From: Deltaproteobacteria bacterium
GTDB taxonomy: Bacteria > Myxococcota > SpSt-1050 > JACRCP01
DNA length: 50,355 bases
Direction of reading: 5' to 3'
NCBI GenBank assembly: GCA_016218965.1
Contig: JACRCP010000144.1
Coordinates: 1 to 50,355 of the forward strand
Shown here piece by piece: positions 35,433 through 43,349 of the stretch. Within the stretch, counting starts at the first letter, position 1; every line of letters starts with the position of its first letter. The notes under the pieces were generated by a model, which was not told where the DNA came from, did not search any database, and saw nothing but the letters and a program-made list of their open reading frames with translations. The position numbers and the translations under genes were made by a program.

Positions 35433-36038
35433 TCAGGCGAGCCAGCGGATCTCCATCTTTCGCGGCGGAACCGAGTGGAGCTTTACGACCGGCCATCCAA
35501 GCGTGAGCGCGCCATAGACCTTGTAGCCCTTTGGGATGCCGAGCATCTCGCGAAGCTTCGTAAACCCCTTCACGTGGTCGCCGGCCGCCGCGTGCTGGAG
35601 GTACCCGTTCCAGCACGCGCCCAGGCCAAAGGCGTGCGCGGCCATCAGAATGTACATCACGGCGGCGTCGCAGTCCTGCTGGGGCGTGGAGGTGTCCTCG
35701 GGCGAGTACAGGAACACGGCCGCGGGGGCGTCATAGGTGATTGAATCGCGGACCGAGCGCCGCTGCGACAGGAGCGCCATGAACGCCTCGGGATCGACGG
35801 GTTTCCGGTCCTGAATCCGCGCAAACCTCGCGGCTTCAAGCCTCGAGTGCGCGATCGCGCCCGACGGGCAGACGGCGATGCACTGGCCGCACAGCACGCA
35901 GCGATCCTCGTCAACGAGAGCCGGGACGTTCCCCTTTGACCACGTGAACATCCGCGCCGGACACACCATGGCGCAAAGCCCGTCCTTCTTGCAAACGTTG
36001 GAATCAATGTCGATGCTCGTCGAAACGGCAGAGGTCAT
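35433..36038 (-). CDS. Ferredoxin-nitroreductase fusion with an internal deletion
   Basis: 201 residues from ATG 36038 (AAGGAG). N-terminal two-cluster ferredoxin: CKKDGLCAMVCP and CVLCGQCIAVCP (~15-70). A nitroreductase domain then begins LLSQRRSVR but jumps directly to TYDAPAAVFLY. The usual ~80-100 residues between these, including the R..APT..NRQP flavin-binding region, are absent. The C-terminal part is normal (DCDAAVMYILMAAHAFGLGACWNGY, LGIPKGYKVYGALTLGWP). FMN binding is therefore doubtful. The start overlaps the stop of the nuclease-like gene (ATGA). Confidence 0.8.
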   Translation of the reverse strand: MTSAVSTSIDIDSNVCKKDGLCAMVCPARMFTWSKGNVPALVDEDRCVLCGQCIAVCPSGAIAHSRLEAARFARIQDRKPVDPEAFMALLSQRRSVRDSITYDAPAAVFLYSPEDTSTPQQDCDAAVMYILMAAHAFGLGACWNGYLQHAAAGDHVKGFTKLREMLGIPKGYKVYGALTLGWPVVKLHSVPPRKMEIRWLA

Positions 36039-36559
36039 ACGTGTCTCCTTGAAGTGGATCGAAAAACCAGAACGTCCTGCCGCTTCTGTTCTTTCCAAAG
36101 TTTCGAGATCTCGGCAAAACTCCTGCCGGCCAGACGATGCTTCCGAGAAAACGTCTGCCAGGCCGATAGGGGCTTGCGCTTGTCGTGGATTGCACGCGAG
36201 AGCGCCTCGGCATTGTGCACGAGCGAAGACAACTCGATGATCTCTATTTGTTTCGGGCACTGCGGCCAGTTGTGTTTCCAGCAGACTATTACGTCAACAC
36301 CCGACGGATTGTGGCGATGTGCGTGAAAGGTCTTGCTTTCGAATTCGAACTCGATTCTCAATTCCTCCCACCGCCCCTCACCAATCTTGCGGCAAGCGAT
36401 GCAGTCAGGGAACCGGGCCTGAATGGACTCGATCTTGAAGCCGAACACGTCGTGCAACATGCCAAACAGGTAGACGACACCCAATTCGCTCACAGGAGCG
36501 CGGGACAGGGACTTGAAGTTCAGCGGGTCGCCAAGAATCCGTCTCGACGAAGTGGCCAT
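36035..36559 (-). CDS. Predicted nuclease-like protein (PD-(D/E)XK-like core)
   Basis: 174 residues, with GGAGGA before ATG 36559. The core is FPDCIACRKIGEGRWEELRIEFEFESKTFHAH, then VDVIVCWKHNWPQCP and IEIIELSS. The spaced Asp ... Glu-x-Glu arrangement and the cysteines resemble small restriction-like proteins that I have seen only as hypothetical. A C-terminal motif WQTFSRKHRLAGRSFAEISKLWKEQ looks like a short DNA-binding helix pair. It is the third gene of the overlapping operon. The nuclease assignment is inference. Confidence 0.6.
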   Translation of the reverse strand: MATSSRRILGDPLNFKSLSRAPVSELGVVYLFGMLHDVFGFKIESIQARFPDCIACRKIGEGRWEELRIEFEFESKTFHAHRHNPSGVDVIVCWKHNWPQCPKQIEIIELSSLVHNAEALSRAIHDKRKPLSAWQTFSRKHRLAGRSFAEISKLWKEQKRQDVLVFRSTSRRHV

Positions 36560-36613
36560 TTGTTCGGGTGTTCCTCCGTGTCGATCCCGAGGTTTGATAG
36601 ATGCCGTGTACTT

Positions 36614-37192
36614 CTACGCCTCACTTGCCTGGCGCAGGTTCTCGAATTCGCAGCCGAGTTCCTTGCTCTTTTGGCGCAGGTCTTCGTAGAACGCCTCGAA
36701 CGACTTGTTCTTGAGCCACTGGCGGAGCGGGGCGTCTCTCACGAGAGCTGCGATCTCATGTTCTTTTTTGTCGCTGGCCTTGACCTTCATGGCAGATTCA
36801 AACGATCCCTTCGGGTCATCTGCGGAGAACTCGGCCGCTTCGCGCCCGGTGCGGACGGCGATCCAGCCGGCGTCGGAACAAAACCAACTCTCGACGCTGC
36901 GGTCACAGATAGCAAACACCGCCAAATGCCGGCAGTCGTCCGGGCACCTCGCGCTGTCCGCCTTCCGAACCTTGCGCCACTCTTCGTTGTTCGCATCCCG
37001 AATGAAGACCGCAACGTCGGCCCCCTTCGCGAAGAGCTCGCGGCAGGTGTTCGGGATTTCCCGGCTCTGACTCACACCTGAGCGCCCGCGAAACCGGCCT
37101 TCGACCAGCTCGGCGTCGGGGCACCAACGCTCTCGCAGACCGCGCAACAGCGCCCGGTCGGTACTACCCTCCACCGAATATCCTATCTTCAC
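36614..37192 (-). CDS. TOPRIM-like (DUF4276-type) partner of the AAA ATPase
   Basis: 192 residues from GTG 37192, overlapping the ATPase stop (GTGA). IGYSVEGSTDRALLRGL carries the conserved Glu of a TOPRIM-like first strand, and DVAVFIRDANNEEW the following acidic loop. VESWFCSDAGWIAV is typical of DUF4276-like proteins. In OLD, Gabija, PARIS and Abi-type systems an ATPase paired with a TOPRIM protein acts in phage defence. Here ATPase and partner are separate and overlapping. DUF4276 membership is judged by eye. Confidence 0.7.
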   Translation of the reverse strand: MKIGYSVEGSTDRALLRGLRERWCPDAELVEGRFRGRSGVSQSREIPNTCRELFAKGADVAVFIRDANNEEWRKVRKADSARCPDDCRHLAVFAICDRSVESWFCSDAGWIAVRTGREAAEFSADDPKGSFESAMKVKASDKKEHEIAALVRDAPLRQWLKNKSFEAFYEDLRQKSKELGCEFENLRQASEA

Positions 37193-38388
37193 GCCAGGAT
37201 CTCCCGGAAGTGCATTTCGCCGAGCGGCATTTCGCCGAGCATACGTTTCATCTTTTCAGCGTCGGGTTTGACGAGAACTGAAGACGGCTGTCCTGGTTTG
37301 ACGACGTGAATGCCGGCCAGGTTGTTATCGAAGAGGTCGATGAAATACGGGCTGTGGGACGTGAAAACAAACTGTCCTGCCTTGCCGTCCAAATCCACCC
37401 TCTCGATCAGGGACTTGAGGTGCCCGACATAAAGGCCGTTCTCGGGCTCCTCGATGACTATCAAGGGAGAAAAGCCGGAACCGTTGACGCCCTGATCGGC
37501 CGTGAGGACGACATAGGCCATGGCGATGAACCGGAGTGTGCCATCTGAAACCCCGCGGGCACTTATTCGGTGTGCCGCCTCGTCTTCGACGAAGAGGTGC
37601 ACGTGCTGTGGATCCGGCGAAGAAAAGCTAAAGAGGTCCAGACGCGGTTCGAGGACCTTGGATATCTCGATCAGCCTTTTTTCCAATCGCGGTTTCTCGT
37701 TGTGAAGGGCAAACAAGGCGCGGCTCAAGTTGGCCCCGTTCGACAAGATGCACCCGGCGTCCCGCGCCACGTCCGGCGACCGCAGGAAATCCGGCGACCA
37801 ATTGTAGTAGGCCCACGATCGGAGATACCGTCGGAACAGGATGGCGCGCGGATTGTTTTCGAGTTCATACAGTTGGCACAGCATCGTGGCTTCTGTGCCG
37901 ACCCTGGCATGGACATAGTAAGGGGAATTCGGGCGGTTTTGTGCGAACCCCTCTTCGTGAAGCATCTCGCTCTGGCCGCCTTCGTTTTTCAGGAGGACGG
38001 TGTCCGCGAATTGTCCGCCGCTGGCCCTGAGGGTCTCTCCGACGACGGCAAGGGACTGGGAATCACCGACCTCGCCTTTCCTCGCCCGGATCTTGAGGAT
38101 GTACGAGAACCGAAGCGTCTCACCCTCGTATGTCAGAGTGCAATCCGCTTCCAACTCAATGTCTTGGTTCGAAGGCGCGTGAAAGTTGGTCAGATTCCAT
38201 CGTTCGCCGACGGTCGTCACGATCGCCGAATCCAAAGGATGCTCGCTTGTTAGCCCGAGGAACCGGAGCGCCGACGAAAGATTCGTCTTGCCCGCGTTGT
38301 TGGGACCGATCAGGAGATTCAAGCCCGCGGGGACAAACTCGGTGTTGAGCAGGCTCCTGAAATTGTTGACCCGAAACCGTGTGAGCAT
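37189..38388 (-). CDS. AAA (OLD/RecF-like) ATPase, probable defence component
   Basis: 399 residues from ATG 38388 (GGGAAAGGGGA). It starts MLTRFRVNNFRSLLNTEFVPAGLNLLIGPNNAGKTNL (Walker A residues 28-35). The ABC-type signature is in ARGVSDGTLRFIAMAY and Walker B in PLIVIEEPENGLYVGHL, followed by the switch FTSHSPYFIDLF. This is the SMC/RecF-like architecture of OLD-family and AbiL-type ATPases. It leads a four-gene run with overlapping junctions. GC is visibly lower than in neighbouring genes, suggesting acquisition by transfer. Confidence 0.85.
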   Translation of the reverse strand: MLTRFRVNNFRSLLNTEFVPAGLNLLIGPNNAGKTNLSSALRFLGLTSEHPLDSAIVTTVGERWNLTNFHAPSNQDIELEADCTLTYEGETLRFSYILKIRARKGEVGDSQSLAVVGETLRASGGQFADTVLLKNEGGQSEMLHEEGFAQNRPNSPYYVHARVGTEATMLCQLYELENNPRAILFRRYLRSWAYYNWSPDFLRSPDVARDAGCILSNGANLSRALFALHNEKPRLEKRLIEISKVLEPRLDLFSFSSPDPQHVHLFVEDEAAHRISARGVSDGTLRFIAMAYVVLTADQGVNGSGFSPLIVIEEPENGLYVGHLKSLIERVDLDGKAGQFVFTSHSPYFIDLFDNNLAGIHVVKPGQPSSVLVKPDAEKMKRMLGEMPLGEMHFREILA

Positions 38389-38424
38389 CGCCGTCCCCTT
38401 TCCCAAACAGCCCTTTGTCTTGTT

Positions 38425-38453
38425 CAAATACTTGAGTTTGGCTTTCGTTGCAA
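38425..38453 (-). promoter_or_regulatory. Candidate promoter of the four-gene ATPase operon
   Basis: On the minus strand TTGCAA (38453-38448), a 17-base spacer and TATTTG (38430-38425) lie 36 bases before the ATPase start. It is the only promoter-like sequence seen for the operon, which has no other gap above 54 bases. Confidence 0.4.
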
Positions 38454-38536
38454 CTTGCGATTCGTGTCCAAGTGCCCGTCGTGAGCGGAATCCGCGGCAA
38501 CCAGGTCTTGCAACCGAACGCCGTCCAGAGGGCGTT

Positions 38537-39412
38537 TCAGAAACTCCACTTGAGCGCCAGGCCCCGCGCGTCGGGGAGGCGTGGACCGCCGGCGTCGGGG
38601 GGAGGTGTGCCGAAGATGCGCTCATACTCGCGCGCGTCCCTGTCGTTGCCGATGCGCACAAACGTGAGTCCCCACAGCCCGGTGAACGTCCCGACGGCCG
38701 TCACGCCGAATCCGGCGGCGAATGCCACGATGTCCTGGGCTTCGGTGCAGCCTTCGGCGGCGCAGCGTGAAGAGTTGAATCCCACGGTTGCCCCCAAGGC
38801 GGTGAGCACGACGCCGGGAACCATGATGATCCAACCCGCAATCGTGTACCCGCTCGTCGATATCTCCGAGGCCGGTCGCCCGGGGGCGTACGGATACTCG
38901 GAAGCATCCGGCGTCGCCTCAAGATGGGTGCCGTCGGGCCGGTATTCGACGAGTTTCCCGACTCCGAGCCAGATCAGCCCGAAGATCCCGGCGTAGATCG
39001 CGTAGCCGACGGCCCCGGCGCCCGCGCCGGCAAGGACGATTCCGGCCCCCCTGCCCGGACCCCCGTCGCGGTTCGAACCGACGGCAAGCCCCAGGCCGAG
39101 GCCGGCGGCGCCCGCGAGAAACGAAATACCGCCCTGAGTCAGCATGATCTTTCCGGCGCTCAGCCACCCGGCGCCCTGCGCCTCGGCGCGGGCCTCCGCC
39201 GGCCAGGGGGCGGTCGAATCCCCGACTGGGTAGTCCGCCGCCCATGGAACGACGCCGTAGCGAACGACCACGAGCGGGTATGCCCCGAGCCGCCCTTCAT
39301 CAAGGGACAAGGCAGGCGCAAGTCGAGCGCGAAACCGTTCGTGACCGGCCGCGGCGCATGCGCCCCACAGCATGATTGTTGCGGCAAGCGTTGCCGCGAA
39401 GATGTTTTTCAT
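38537..39412 (-). CDS. Predicted membrane protein, unknown function
   Basis: 291 residues from ATG 39412. It has a signal peptide (MKNIFAATLAATIMLWGACAAAG), then a ~75-residue soluble stretch. Several Gly/Ala-rich membrane segments follow (IMLTQGGISFLAGAAGLGLGLAVG, IVLAGAGAGAVGYAIYAGIFGLIWLGV, TIAGWIIMVPGVVLTALGATVGF, IVAFAAGFGVTAVGTFTGLWGLTFV). A polar C-terminal tail ends the protein. No family is recognised. It stands between the defence-like operon and the ICMT-like gene. Confidence 0.6.
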   Translation of the reverse strand: MKNIFAATLAATIMLWGACAAAGHERFRARLAPALSLDEGRLGAYPLVVVRYGVVPWAADYPVGDSTAPWPAEARAEAQGAGWLSAGKIMLTQGGISFLAGAAGLGLGLAVGSNRDGGPGRGAGIVLAGAGAGAVGYAIYAGIFGLIWLGVGKLVEYRPDGTHLEATPDASEYPYAPGRPASEISTSGYTIAGWIIMVPGVVLTALGATVGFNSSRCAAEGCTEAQDIVAFAAGFGVTAVGTFTGLWGLTFVRIGNDRDAREYERIFGTPPPDAGGPRLPDARGLALKWSF

Positions 39413-39559
39413 CGAACCCGAAACCCTCCGGCGCCGCCAAAATACTTGAGACCGCCTTCCGCTGCAACCCCCGCCCGGCCGCGCCCCCGCTTGGCCGTCC
39501 TTCATTCCCCTTCGAGCGAGAGGGTCTTGCCATCGAGTGGCAGTAAGTGTGGTAAGATG

Positions 39560-40192
39560 TCACCTGATGTTCGTCGCCGAATCCTGCGGACGCAGCCTCC
39601 CGACCATCGGGAAAAACCGGCCGACCCCGGCGGCGTAGCGTTCGAATGCGGCGCCGTGGACGCGGCGGAGGTAAGGTTCTTCGACGAACCGGACCTGGAG
39701 TTCGAATGCGGCGACCAGCGAAACGAGAGAACCAAACGCCGCCGCGTTCGCAACGAGCAGCGCAAGCCCCGCCGCCGCCGTTGTCATCCCCGTGTAGATT
39801 GGATTGCGGACGATTCCGAAGAGGCCGCCGGTCACGAGATCGGTTGATTCGCCCGGCGCCACTCCCACCCGCCACGACCTCCCCATCGAGGTCTGGGCAC
39901 AGAACGTCATGCCGAACCCGGATGCATGCAGGAGCAGGCCAAAAACCCGGGCGGCGAGTGAATCGAGCGCGGGAATCGGCGCCAGGACACCGAGGATGTC
40001 AAGGACCGGCGCGGCGAACGCCCCCATGGCCGCGAGACCGAGGAACGCGGCGGCGGCCCACTCGACGGACCACGGCCTGCCGTGGACGCGGTGAATCCCG
40101 GCCGAGCCGGTCAGCCGGTAGTGGATGACAGCGCGCAGGCCGAGTGTGACGCCGAGAAAAACAACAAGAAGAACAAGCGCCGAAAGGCCCAC
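39560..40192 (-). CDS. Isoprenylcysteine carboxyl methyltransferase (ICMT)/PEMT-family membrane protein
   Basis: 210 residues from GTG 40192. Hydrophobic helices precede the family signature LVTGGLFGIVRNPIYTGM (SAM-binding RNPxY) and the C-terminal FELQVRFVEEPYLRRVHGAAFERYAAGVGRFFP. Bacterial members methylate lipids or small molecules, or are uncharacterised; no prenylated protein substrate is implied. Confidence 0.85.
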   Translation of the reverse strand: MGLSALVLLVVFLGVTLGLRAVIHYRLTGSAGIHRVHGRPWSVEWAAAAFLGLAAMGAFAAPVLDILGVLAPIPALDSLAARVFGLLLHASGFGMTFCAQTSMGRSWRVGVAPGESTDLVTGGLFGIVRNPIYTGMTTAAAGLALLVANAAAFGSLVSLVAAFELQVRFVEEPYLRRVHGAAFERYAAGVGRFFPMVGRLRPQDSATNIR

Positions 40193-40401
40193 GTTGACAG
40201 CCCGCCCTCATGAATTGTGCCGCCGCCGCCCGCCGTTGCCCGTGTCGGCGACCGCAGCGGGTTGGAATACTGCGCGACGAGAATAACACAAAACCCTCAA
40301 TTGCGAAGAAGCCGCAAGAGTTCGGCAAGCCGCGCGTGGCCGTCGTGGTCGCCGAAGACCAGGAACCCCACACCGCCGAGTGCAAGGCCCGGTTGTCGAC
40401 G

Positions 40402-40430
40402 TTGACAGCGGCGGTCGGTTCCCCTACATA
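40402..40430 (+). promoter_or_regulatory. Strong sigma-70-type promoter for the SRPBCC gene
   Basis: TTGACA (40402-40407), 17-base spacer, TACATA (40425-40430), 42 bases upstream of the ATG at 40473. A consensus -35 with ideal spacing. The wider 280-base gap (40193-40472) contains nothing else convincing. Confidence 0.6.
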
Positions 40431-40472
40431 TCTTCATGGTAGTTGCCCGCAGGACCCCAAGAAGGAGCGGCC

Positions 40473-41159
40473 ATGCGTTTGGTCAACAAGTTCGTCGCGG
40501 CGTGCGTGAGTGCGGCTATCGGGATTTGTGCGGCGTCGGACGGCGCGTCCGCCGAGGAGTACAAGTACAAGAACGCCGAGCCGAAGTTCAAGCCGGCGTC
40601 CAAAGACGCCGAGATGGCGGCCGCGGCCCGGAAGCTCGGCGACCCGCCGAAGCTCACAGAGAAACAGCAGACGGAGGTCGACGAGGGCGAGGTGGTGATT
40701 CGCGAGGTCAAGGGCGGCGGCGAGGGGAAACGTTACGAGGCAATCGCCGTTGTCAAGGCGCCGCCGAAGGCGGTCATGGCCTTCCTTCGCGACTTCAAAG
40801 CGTTCGTCGGGCCGATGCCGAACCTAAAAAAGATCGAGTTCACATGGGATGGGAACGTCGCACACGTGACGCAGTGGCTCAAGGTGGCGATCACCACGGT
40901 TTCGTACCGTTTAAACATTGCGCACTACGGAGATTCGGTCATCGAGTGGGAGTTTGTCGAGGGCGACATCAAGGACACGACCGGCTACTACAAGTTCTTC
41001 CCGCGCGCCGAGGGCAGGGAAACGCTCCTCGTCTACCACGTCTATACCGACCCCGGGATGGCTGTGCCGCAGTTCATCATCAACCTGCTCACCAAAAGCA
41101 GCATGCCCGGCGTGATCGAAGCCATCCGCACCGCCGTCGCGAAGAGGGCCGGAAAGTGA
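40473..41159 (+). CDS. Exported SRPBCC/START-like lipid-binding-fold protein
   Basis: 228 residues from ATG 40473 (GAAGGAG). It has a signal peptide (..AAIGICAASDGASA), a charged linker and an SRPBCC (polyketide-cyclase/Coq10-like) domain from ~75. The domain reads VVIREVKGGGEGKRYEAIAVVKAPPKAVMAFLRDFKAFVGPMPNLKKIEF, then WEFVEGDIKDTTGYYKFFP and a C-terminal helix with TKSSMPGVIEAIRTAV. This fold makes a hydrophobic pocket. Ligand unknown; export suggests lipid handling at the envelope. Confidence 0.8.
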   Translation: MRLVNKFVAACVSAAIGICAASDGASAEEYKYKNAEPKFKPASKDAEMAAAARKLGDPPKLTEKQQTEVDEGEVVIREVKGGGEGKRYEAIAVVKAPPKAVMAFLRDFKAFVGPMPNLKKIEFTWDGNVAHVTQWLKVAITTVSYRLNIAHYGDSVIEWEFVEGDIKDTTGYYKFFPRAEGRETLLVYHVYTDPGMAVPQFIINLLTKSSMPGVIEAIRTAVAKRAGK

Positions 41160-41224
41160 CGGCCCGTTTGCCCGCGTGCACCGTTCGGCGCTGGCCCCGT
41201 GTTTGTGCAACGCACCCTCCTGAC

Positions 41225-41442
41225 CTGGCATTCGGAGTACGTTCGTAGCCGACACCCAGAGACCCACCCCGGTGCGCCCTGGATCCCCGGCTCGCCCCGA
41301 ACCTGGGCCAGAAGCGACGAAACACCCGGCGGAGCATGCGCGAGCCGGGGAGGAAGGGCGTGTCCAGCCTTCGCAGCCGAAGCCGCTGCTTCGGCGGAGT
41401 AGGCCCGGGGTGGGGCGTTCACGCACGCACTCCGAATTCCAG
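41225..41442 (+). mobile_element. MITE-like structured element, copy B (218 bp, with internal insert)
   Basis: Terminal repeats CTGGCATTCGGAGTACG and the inverse of GCACTCCGAATTCCAG are flanked by an exact 7-bp direct repeat TCCTGAC (41218-41224, 41443-41449). The same inner stem as copy A is present (CCCCGGCTCGC / GCGAGCCGGGG). Outer stem: CCCACCCCGG (41263-41272) with CCGGGGTGGG (41405-41414). An extra ~44 bases (41363-41406), themselves hairpin-forming (CCGAAGCCGCTGCTTCGG), sit in the 3' arm. It lies in the ffh promoter region. Confidence 0.82.
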
Positions 41443-41525
41443 TCCTGACCGCGCTTGTTTGACTCTCCCCCTGTTTGTGGATATGGTTACGGCCTCTTTT
41501 TCGGAGGGGGACGGGTTGCGCATTG

Positions 41526-42872
41526 ATGTTTGAGGCATTGTCCGAAAAACTGGCGATCACCTTCAAGAAGCTCCGCGGCCACGGGAAGCTCTCGGAGGCC
41601 AACATCCAGGATGCCTTAAAGGACGTCCGGATGTCGCTGCTTGAAGCCGACGTCAACTACAAGGTCGTCAAGACGTTCATCGACAGCGTCAAGACCCGCG
41701 CGATGGGGACCGCGGTCCTCGACTCGCTGACGCCCGCCCAGCAGTTCATCAAGATCGTCAACGAGGAGCTCGCCGCCATGATGGGCGGCGATTCCAAGGG
41801 GCTCAACCTCTCGGGCAGGCCCCCGCTCGCGATGATGATGGTGGGCCTTCAGGGGTCGGGCAAGACGACGTCGCTCGGCAAGCTCGCCCGCTGGCTGGTG
41901 CTCAACAACCGGAAGCCCTTCCTGGTGCCCGCCGACGTCTACCGTCCCGCCGCCATCGACCAGCTCAAGACGCTCGCGGGACAGCTTGAGCTCCCGTGTT
42001 TCGACAGCTCGACGGGCGACAACCCGGTGGACATCAGCAGGCGGGCGCTCGCCGAGGCGCTGGTGCAGGGCCATGACGTCGTCCTGATAGACACCGCGGG
42101 CCGCCTGCAGGTCGACGAACCGCTCATGGCCGAACTGCGCAACATCAAGGCGGCAGTCAACCCGGCCGAGATCCTGCTCGTCGCGGACGCCATGACCGGG
42201 CAGGACGCCGTCAACGTGGCCCGCAAGTTCGACGAGGACCTGAACCTCACCGGCGTTGTGCTCACCAAGATGGACGGCGACGCGCGGGGCGGCGCGGCTC
42301 TCTCGATCCGGGCGGCGACCGGAAAGCCCATCAAGTTCGTCGGCATCGGCGAAAAGCTCGACGCGCTCGAGATCTTCCATCCCGACCGCGTGGCGTCGCG
42401 CATCCTGGGGATGGGCGACATGCTCTCGCTCATCGAGAAGGCGCAGACGGCCTACGACGAGAAAAAGGCGGTCGATCTTCAGAAAAAGATCAAGAAGAAC
42501 GAATTCTCACTCGAAGACATGCTCGAATCCATGCAGCAGATGGGCAAGATGGGGCCGGTCGGGGAGATCGCCGACATGATTCCGGGGATGGGGGCCATGA
42601 TGAAAGGGATGCAGGCGATGAAGGGGGCGCGCCTGCCTGACGACGAGGTCAAGAAGATCAAGGCCATCATCCAATCGATGACGCCCAGGGAGCGTCGGAA
42701 CCACGCCATCATCGACGGGAGCCGCAGGCGGAGGATCGCGGGCGGGAGCGGGACAACCGTGCAGGACGTGAATCAGGTGCTCAAGCAGTACATGGAGATG
42801 CGCAAGATGATAAAACGCATCAACAAGGGCGGGATCCAGAGCATTCTCAAGCAGTTTCAGGGCAGATTCTAA
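41526..42872 (+). CDS. ffh: Signal recognition particle protein Ffh
   Basis: SRP54 GTPase that binds signal peptides and 4.5S RNA and targets ribosomes to FtsY. The 448-residue protein has the N domain (MFEALSEKLAITFKKL), G domain with P-loop MMVGLQGSGKTTSLGKLA, DTAGR, TKMDGDARGG and the SRP insertion. The methionine-rich M domain (GKMGPVGEIADMIPGMGAMMKGMQAM; SRRRRIAGGSG) is RNA-binding. It heads the downstream ribosomal/tRNA cluster. Confidence 0.97.
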   Translation: MFEALSEKLAITFKKLRGHGKLSEANIQDALKDVRMSLLEADVNYKVVKTFIDSVKTRAMGTAVLDSLTPAQQFIKIVNEELAAMMGGDSKGLNLSGRPPLAMMMVGLQGSGKTTSLGKLARWLVLNNRKPFLVPADVYRPAAIDQLKTLAGQLELPCFDSSTGDNPVDISRRALAEALVQGHDVVLIDTAGRLQVDEPLMAELRNIKAAVNPAEILLVADAMTGQDAVNVARKFDEDLNLTGVVLTKMDGDARGGAALSIRAATGKPIKFVGIGEKLDALEIFHPDRVASRILGMGDMLSLIEKAQTAYDEKKAVDLQKKIKKNEFSLEDMLESMQQMGKMGPVGEIADMIPGMGAMMKGMQAMKGARLPDDEVKKIKAIIQSMTPRERRNHAIIDGSRRRRIAGGSGTTVQDVNQVLKQYMEMRKMIKRINKGGIQSILKQFQGRF

Positions 42873-42910
42873 CGGGTATCCACCCATCACGAGGAAAGGG
42901 CGGCAGGAAA

Positions 42911-43165
42911 ATGGCATTGGCGATTCGTCTAAACAGGATCGGGGGAAAGGGCAAGCCGTACTACCGCGTAGTGGCGGTCGACACGCGGACGGCGCCGCAG
43001 GCCGGGAAATCGCTTGAACAGCTCGGCTCGTACGACCCGCGCGCAAAGGACGGGTTCAAGGTGAACTTCGAGAAGCTGGACGGGTGGCTCAAGAAGGGCG
43101 CGAAGGCATCGCCCACGGTCGCCAGGCTCATCGAGCGGACCCGGAAGGCGGCTGCGGCGCAGTAG
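42911..43165 (+). CDS. rpsP: 30S ribosomal protein S16
   Basis: 84 residues, starting MALAIRLNRIGGKGKPYYRVVAVDTRTAPQAGKSLEQLGSYDPR, the invariant S16 N-terminus. It binds 16S rRNA in the 30S body. Located 38 bases after ffh, in the conserved ffh-rpsP-khpA-rimM-trmD-rplS order. Confidence 0.97.
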   Translation: MALAIRLNRIGGKGKPYYRVVAVDTRTAPQAGKSLEQLGSYDPRAKDGFKVNFEKLDGWLKKGAKASPTVARLIERTRKAAAAQ

Positions 43166-43349
43166 ACCCGGCGCGGGGACGGGATTTCCCTGCGCACGGC
43201 GCGCCGACATCATCCACTGGACTACCGGGGGTTTAACGCGGTATGCTGGTGGCGGTGGGAGAAGTACTTTGGGGGCGGCGGACCGCCGCGGGCGCCAGGG
43301 CTGACACGGGCGTCCGGCGGGGGGCGCTCGTCGCCGTAAGGAGGGCGGC

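Noticed and set aside
37189..38388. Assignment of the ATPase-TOPRIM pair to PARIS or Gabija specifically
   Set aside because: The partner lacks the sequence I would expect for AriB (DUF4435) or GajB (UvrD-like helicase); only the general theme matches.
40297..40437. 46-codon minus-strand frame (MKICRGTDRRCQ..) in the gap before the SRPBCC gene
   Set aside because: No ribosome-binding site and it overlaps a consensus promoter on the other strand; no recognisable family.
41336..41533. Short frames within and after MITE copy B, including an ffh upstream extension
   Set aside because: Derived from the palindromic repeat; similar frames appear in copies A and C only because of shared DNA.
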